Source: Citrobacter portucalensis (lineage in GTDB: Bacteria > Pseudomonadota > Gammaproteobacteria > Enterobacterales > Enterobacteriaceae). Taken from it: a stretch of DNA of 64,000 nt. The stretch covers positions 106,204 through 170,203 of the forward strand of contig NZ_MVFY01000011.1 in assembly GCF_002042885.1 (NCBI RefSeq), read 5' to 3'. The translations under genes were made by a program, and so were the position numbers. The notes beneath the pieces were generated by a model, which was not told where the DNA came from, did not search any database, and was given only the letters and a program-made list of their open reading frames with translations. Of the stretch, positions 62,790 to 64,000 are shown piece by piece; positions within the stretch are counted from its first letter, which is position 1, and each line of letters opens with the position of its first letter.

Positions 62790-63485
62790 ATGCTAGAAGA
62801 TCTCAAACGTCAGGTACTGGAAGCCAATCTGGCGTTGCCTAAGCACAATCTGGTCACCCTGACCTGGGGGAACGTCAGCGCCGTCGATCGCGAGCGCGGC
62901 GTGTTTGTGATTAAACCTTCGGGAGTCGATTACAGCGTAATGACCGCCGACGATATGGTGGTAGTCAGTATCGCCACGGGTGAAGTTGTAGAAGGTACGA
63001 AGAAACCTTCCTCAGATACCCCAACACACCGTTTGCTGTATCAGGCGTTCCCGACCATTGGCGGCATTGTTCACACCCATTCGCGCCATGCAACCATCTG
63101 GGCACAGGCGGGTCAGTCGATTCCGGCAACGGGGACCACCCATGCGGACTATTTCTACGGTTCGATTCCCTGCACACGCAAAATGACCGACGAAGAAATC
63201 AACGGCGAATATGAATGGGAAACCGGTAACGTAATCGTTGAAACCTTTGAAAAACAAGGTATTGACGCCGCACAGATGCCTGGCGTGCTGGTGCACTCTC
63301 ACGGTCCATTTGCCTGGGGAAAAAATGCCGAAGATGCGGTGCATAACGCCATCGTGCTGGAAGAAGTCGCCTATATGGGGATCTTCTGTCGCCAGCTCGC
63401 GCCGCAGTTACCGGATATGCAGCAAACCCTGCTAGATAAACACTACCTGCGCAAACACGGTGCAAAAGCGTATTACGGGCAGTAA
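62790..63485 (+). CDS. araD: L-ribulose-5-phosphate 4-epimerase
   Basis: The 231-residue class II aldolase-family epimerase makes D-xylulose 5-phosphate. Zinc ligands His95 and His97 ([10 protein letters not shown]) and the catalytic Asp76 are in place, with the third His in the [12 protein letters not shown] segment. ATG 62790 follows AGGAG at 62780-62784; a frame starting at 62706 would translate the REP element and is rejected. It is the last araBAD gene. Confidence 0.97.
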   Translation: MLEDLKRQVLEANLALPKHNLVTLTWGNVSAVDRERGVFVIKPSGVDYSVMTADDMVVVSIATGEVVEGTKKPSSDTPTHRLLYQAFPTIGGIVHTHSRHATIWAQAGQSIPATGTTHADYFYGSIPCTRKMTDEEINGEYEWETGNVIVETFEKQGIDAAQMPGVLVHSHGPFAWGKNAEDAVHNAIVLEEVAYMGIFCRQLAPQLPDMQQTLLDKHYLRKHGAKAYYGQ

Positions 63486-63492
63486 AAAAATA

Positions 63493-63520
63493 AGCGCGCA
63501 GATAATCTACGCGCTCCTTT
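63493..63520. terminator. Bidirectional terminator between araD and the unknown small gene
   Basis: AGCGCG (63493-63498) pairs with CGCGCT (63510-63515) with an inner AGA/TCT stem. A/T-rich runs follow on both sides; the run on the minus strand (seven T at 63490-63484) is the stronger. It separates the convergent araD and unknown gene. Confidence 0.75.
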
Positions 63521-63524
63521 ATAG

Positions 63525-63857
63525 TTATTCGCTATAATATTCGGCGAATGAACCTTGGTATACACAATCATTTGAACAGATATAATCAATTACATTATCA
63601 TAGTGTCCATGAGCCTTATTTCCTTCCAGACAATGGAAAAAGACATAATCTGTAATGGTCGCCTGCCACTTCTGCCCGTTCAGCAGATAATTAATCACTG
63701 TATCTTTGTGCCCCTTACTTTTGTCATTACCCTGCCAGTGAAAAAAAGCGCTACCATTTTCAATAATTTCAGCATTCCACAACTTACCGTCCCATGTTTT
63801 ATATAAAATATAGTTCTGATATTTAATGCCAAGCTGATGTTTGGAAAGAACGTTCAT
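63525..63857 (-). CDS. Unknown small protein with an internal duplicated motif
   Basis: I do not recognise this 110-residue product. It has no signal peptide and no membrane segment. Two similar blocks are visible: residues 27-58 (W.AEI......FFHWQGNDKSKGH.DTVINYL) and 64-93 (W.ATI....FFHCLEGNKAHGH.DNVIDYI), sharing W, A, I, FFH, GN, K, GH, D, VI and Y in order. The blocks are rich in aromatic and charged residues. GGAG lies 5 bp before the ATG, and a -10-like TATAAT is at 63931-63926 with no good -35. Base composition is clearly more AT-rich than the ara genes beside it, suggesting a later arrival. In E. coli polB follows araD; here this gene takes that place. Confidence 0.7.
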   Translation of the reverse strand: MNVLSKHQLGIKYQNYILYKTWDGKLWNAEIIENGSAFFHWQGNDKSKGHKDTVINYLLNGQKWQATITDYVFFHCLEGNKAHGHYDNVIDYICSNDCVYQGSFAEYYSE

Positions 63858-64000
63858 AAAAACTCCATTTTTTCAAAATTAATATCAAAAGGACAAAAAA
63901 ATGCACAAGCCATCGAAAAAATAAAATTATATTCACAGAGAACTTCCCGACGAAATTGAATTAAAACTGCTTATTTAGAGCAATAACAATCCTATTTAAA
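63858..64000. other. AT-rich end of window
   Basis: The last 143 bases contain many A and T runs and no frame of useful length. They probably hold the promoter of the unknown gene on the minus strand. Confidence 0.5.

Noticed and set aside
63858..64000. A short plus-strand frame (MHKPSKK) with an AAAGGA box near 63901
   Set aside because: Only seven codons long in an A-rich stretch; no evidence that it is translated.

Overview
The window is a chromosomal segment of an enterobacterium, most probably the Citrobacter freundii complex. Gene order follows the 1.5-2.5 minute region of the Escherichia coli/Salmonella chromosome, read in reverse: aceE-pdhR, aroP, ampED, nadC, the ppdD-hofBC pilus genes, guaC, coaE-zapD-yacG, mutT, secA-secM, the dcw (division and cell wall) cluster, cra, ilvIH, leuO, leuLABCD, setA-sgrST-sgrR, thiBPQ, yabI and araC-araBAD. 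The species call rests on AmpD being 187 residues and AraC being 281 residues, both of which I recall as the lengths of the C. freundii proteins, and on the codon-level closeness to E. coli and Salmonella. REP/BIME palindromes of the enterobacterial type lie between many genes.

Layout. 1-3140: start of pyruvate dehydrogenase E1 and its regulator PdhR, with a perfect operator palindrome, then the divergent aromatic amino acid permease gene aroP. 3200-5630: a two-gene carbohydrate cassette (GPH-type symporter and GH43 glycosidase) not found at this place in E. coli K-12. 5717-14273: ampE, ampD, nadC, type IV pilus genes, guaC, coaE, zapD, yacG. 14447-36292: a long block on the minus strand, mutT-secA-secM-lpxC-ftsZ-ftsA-ftsQ-ddlB-murC-murG-ftsW-murD-mraY-murF-murE-ftsI-ftsL-rsmH-mraZ, with the Pmra promoter and the MraZ-box repeats at its head. 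36905-47170: branched-chain amino acid genes with Cra and LeuO, including the leuL leader peptide with four consecutive Leu codons and its attenuator. 47216-50397: a three-gene sugar-acid cassette (IdnO-like SDR, anion:cation symporter family transporter, IdnR-like LacI regulator) headed by a striking 12+6+12 bp inverted repeat; it is absent at this position in K-12. 50676-53846: the glucose-phosphate stress module (setA, dual-function RNA SgrS encoding SgrT, and SgrR). 53899-57300: a TPP riboswitch and thiamine ABC transporter. 57398-63485: yabI and the arabinose regulon, with araI, araO1 and CRP sites. 63486-64000: an AT-rich stretch with one small unknown gene whose product carries an internal duplication.

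Most of the window is well-known conserved core. I do not see a CRISPR array, phage, transposase, toxin-antitoxin or defence island. The parts most worth a second look are the two sugar cassettes, the operator in front of the second one, and the small duplicated-motif protein after araD. Start sites were chosen by ribosome-binding site and homology and often differ from the longest open frame.
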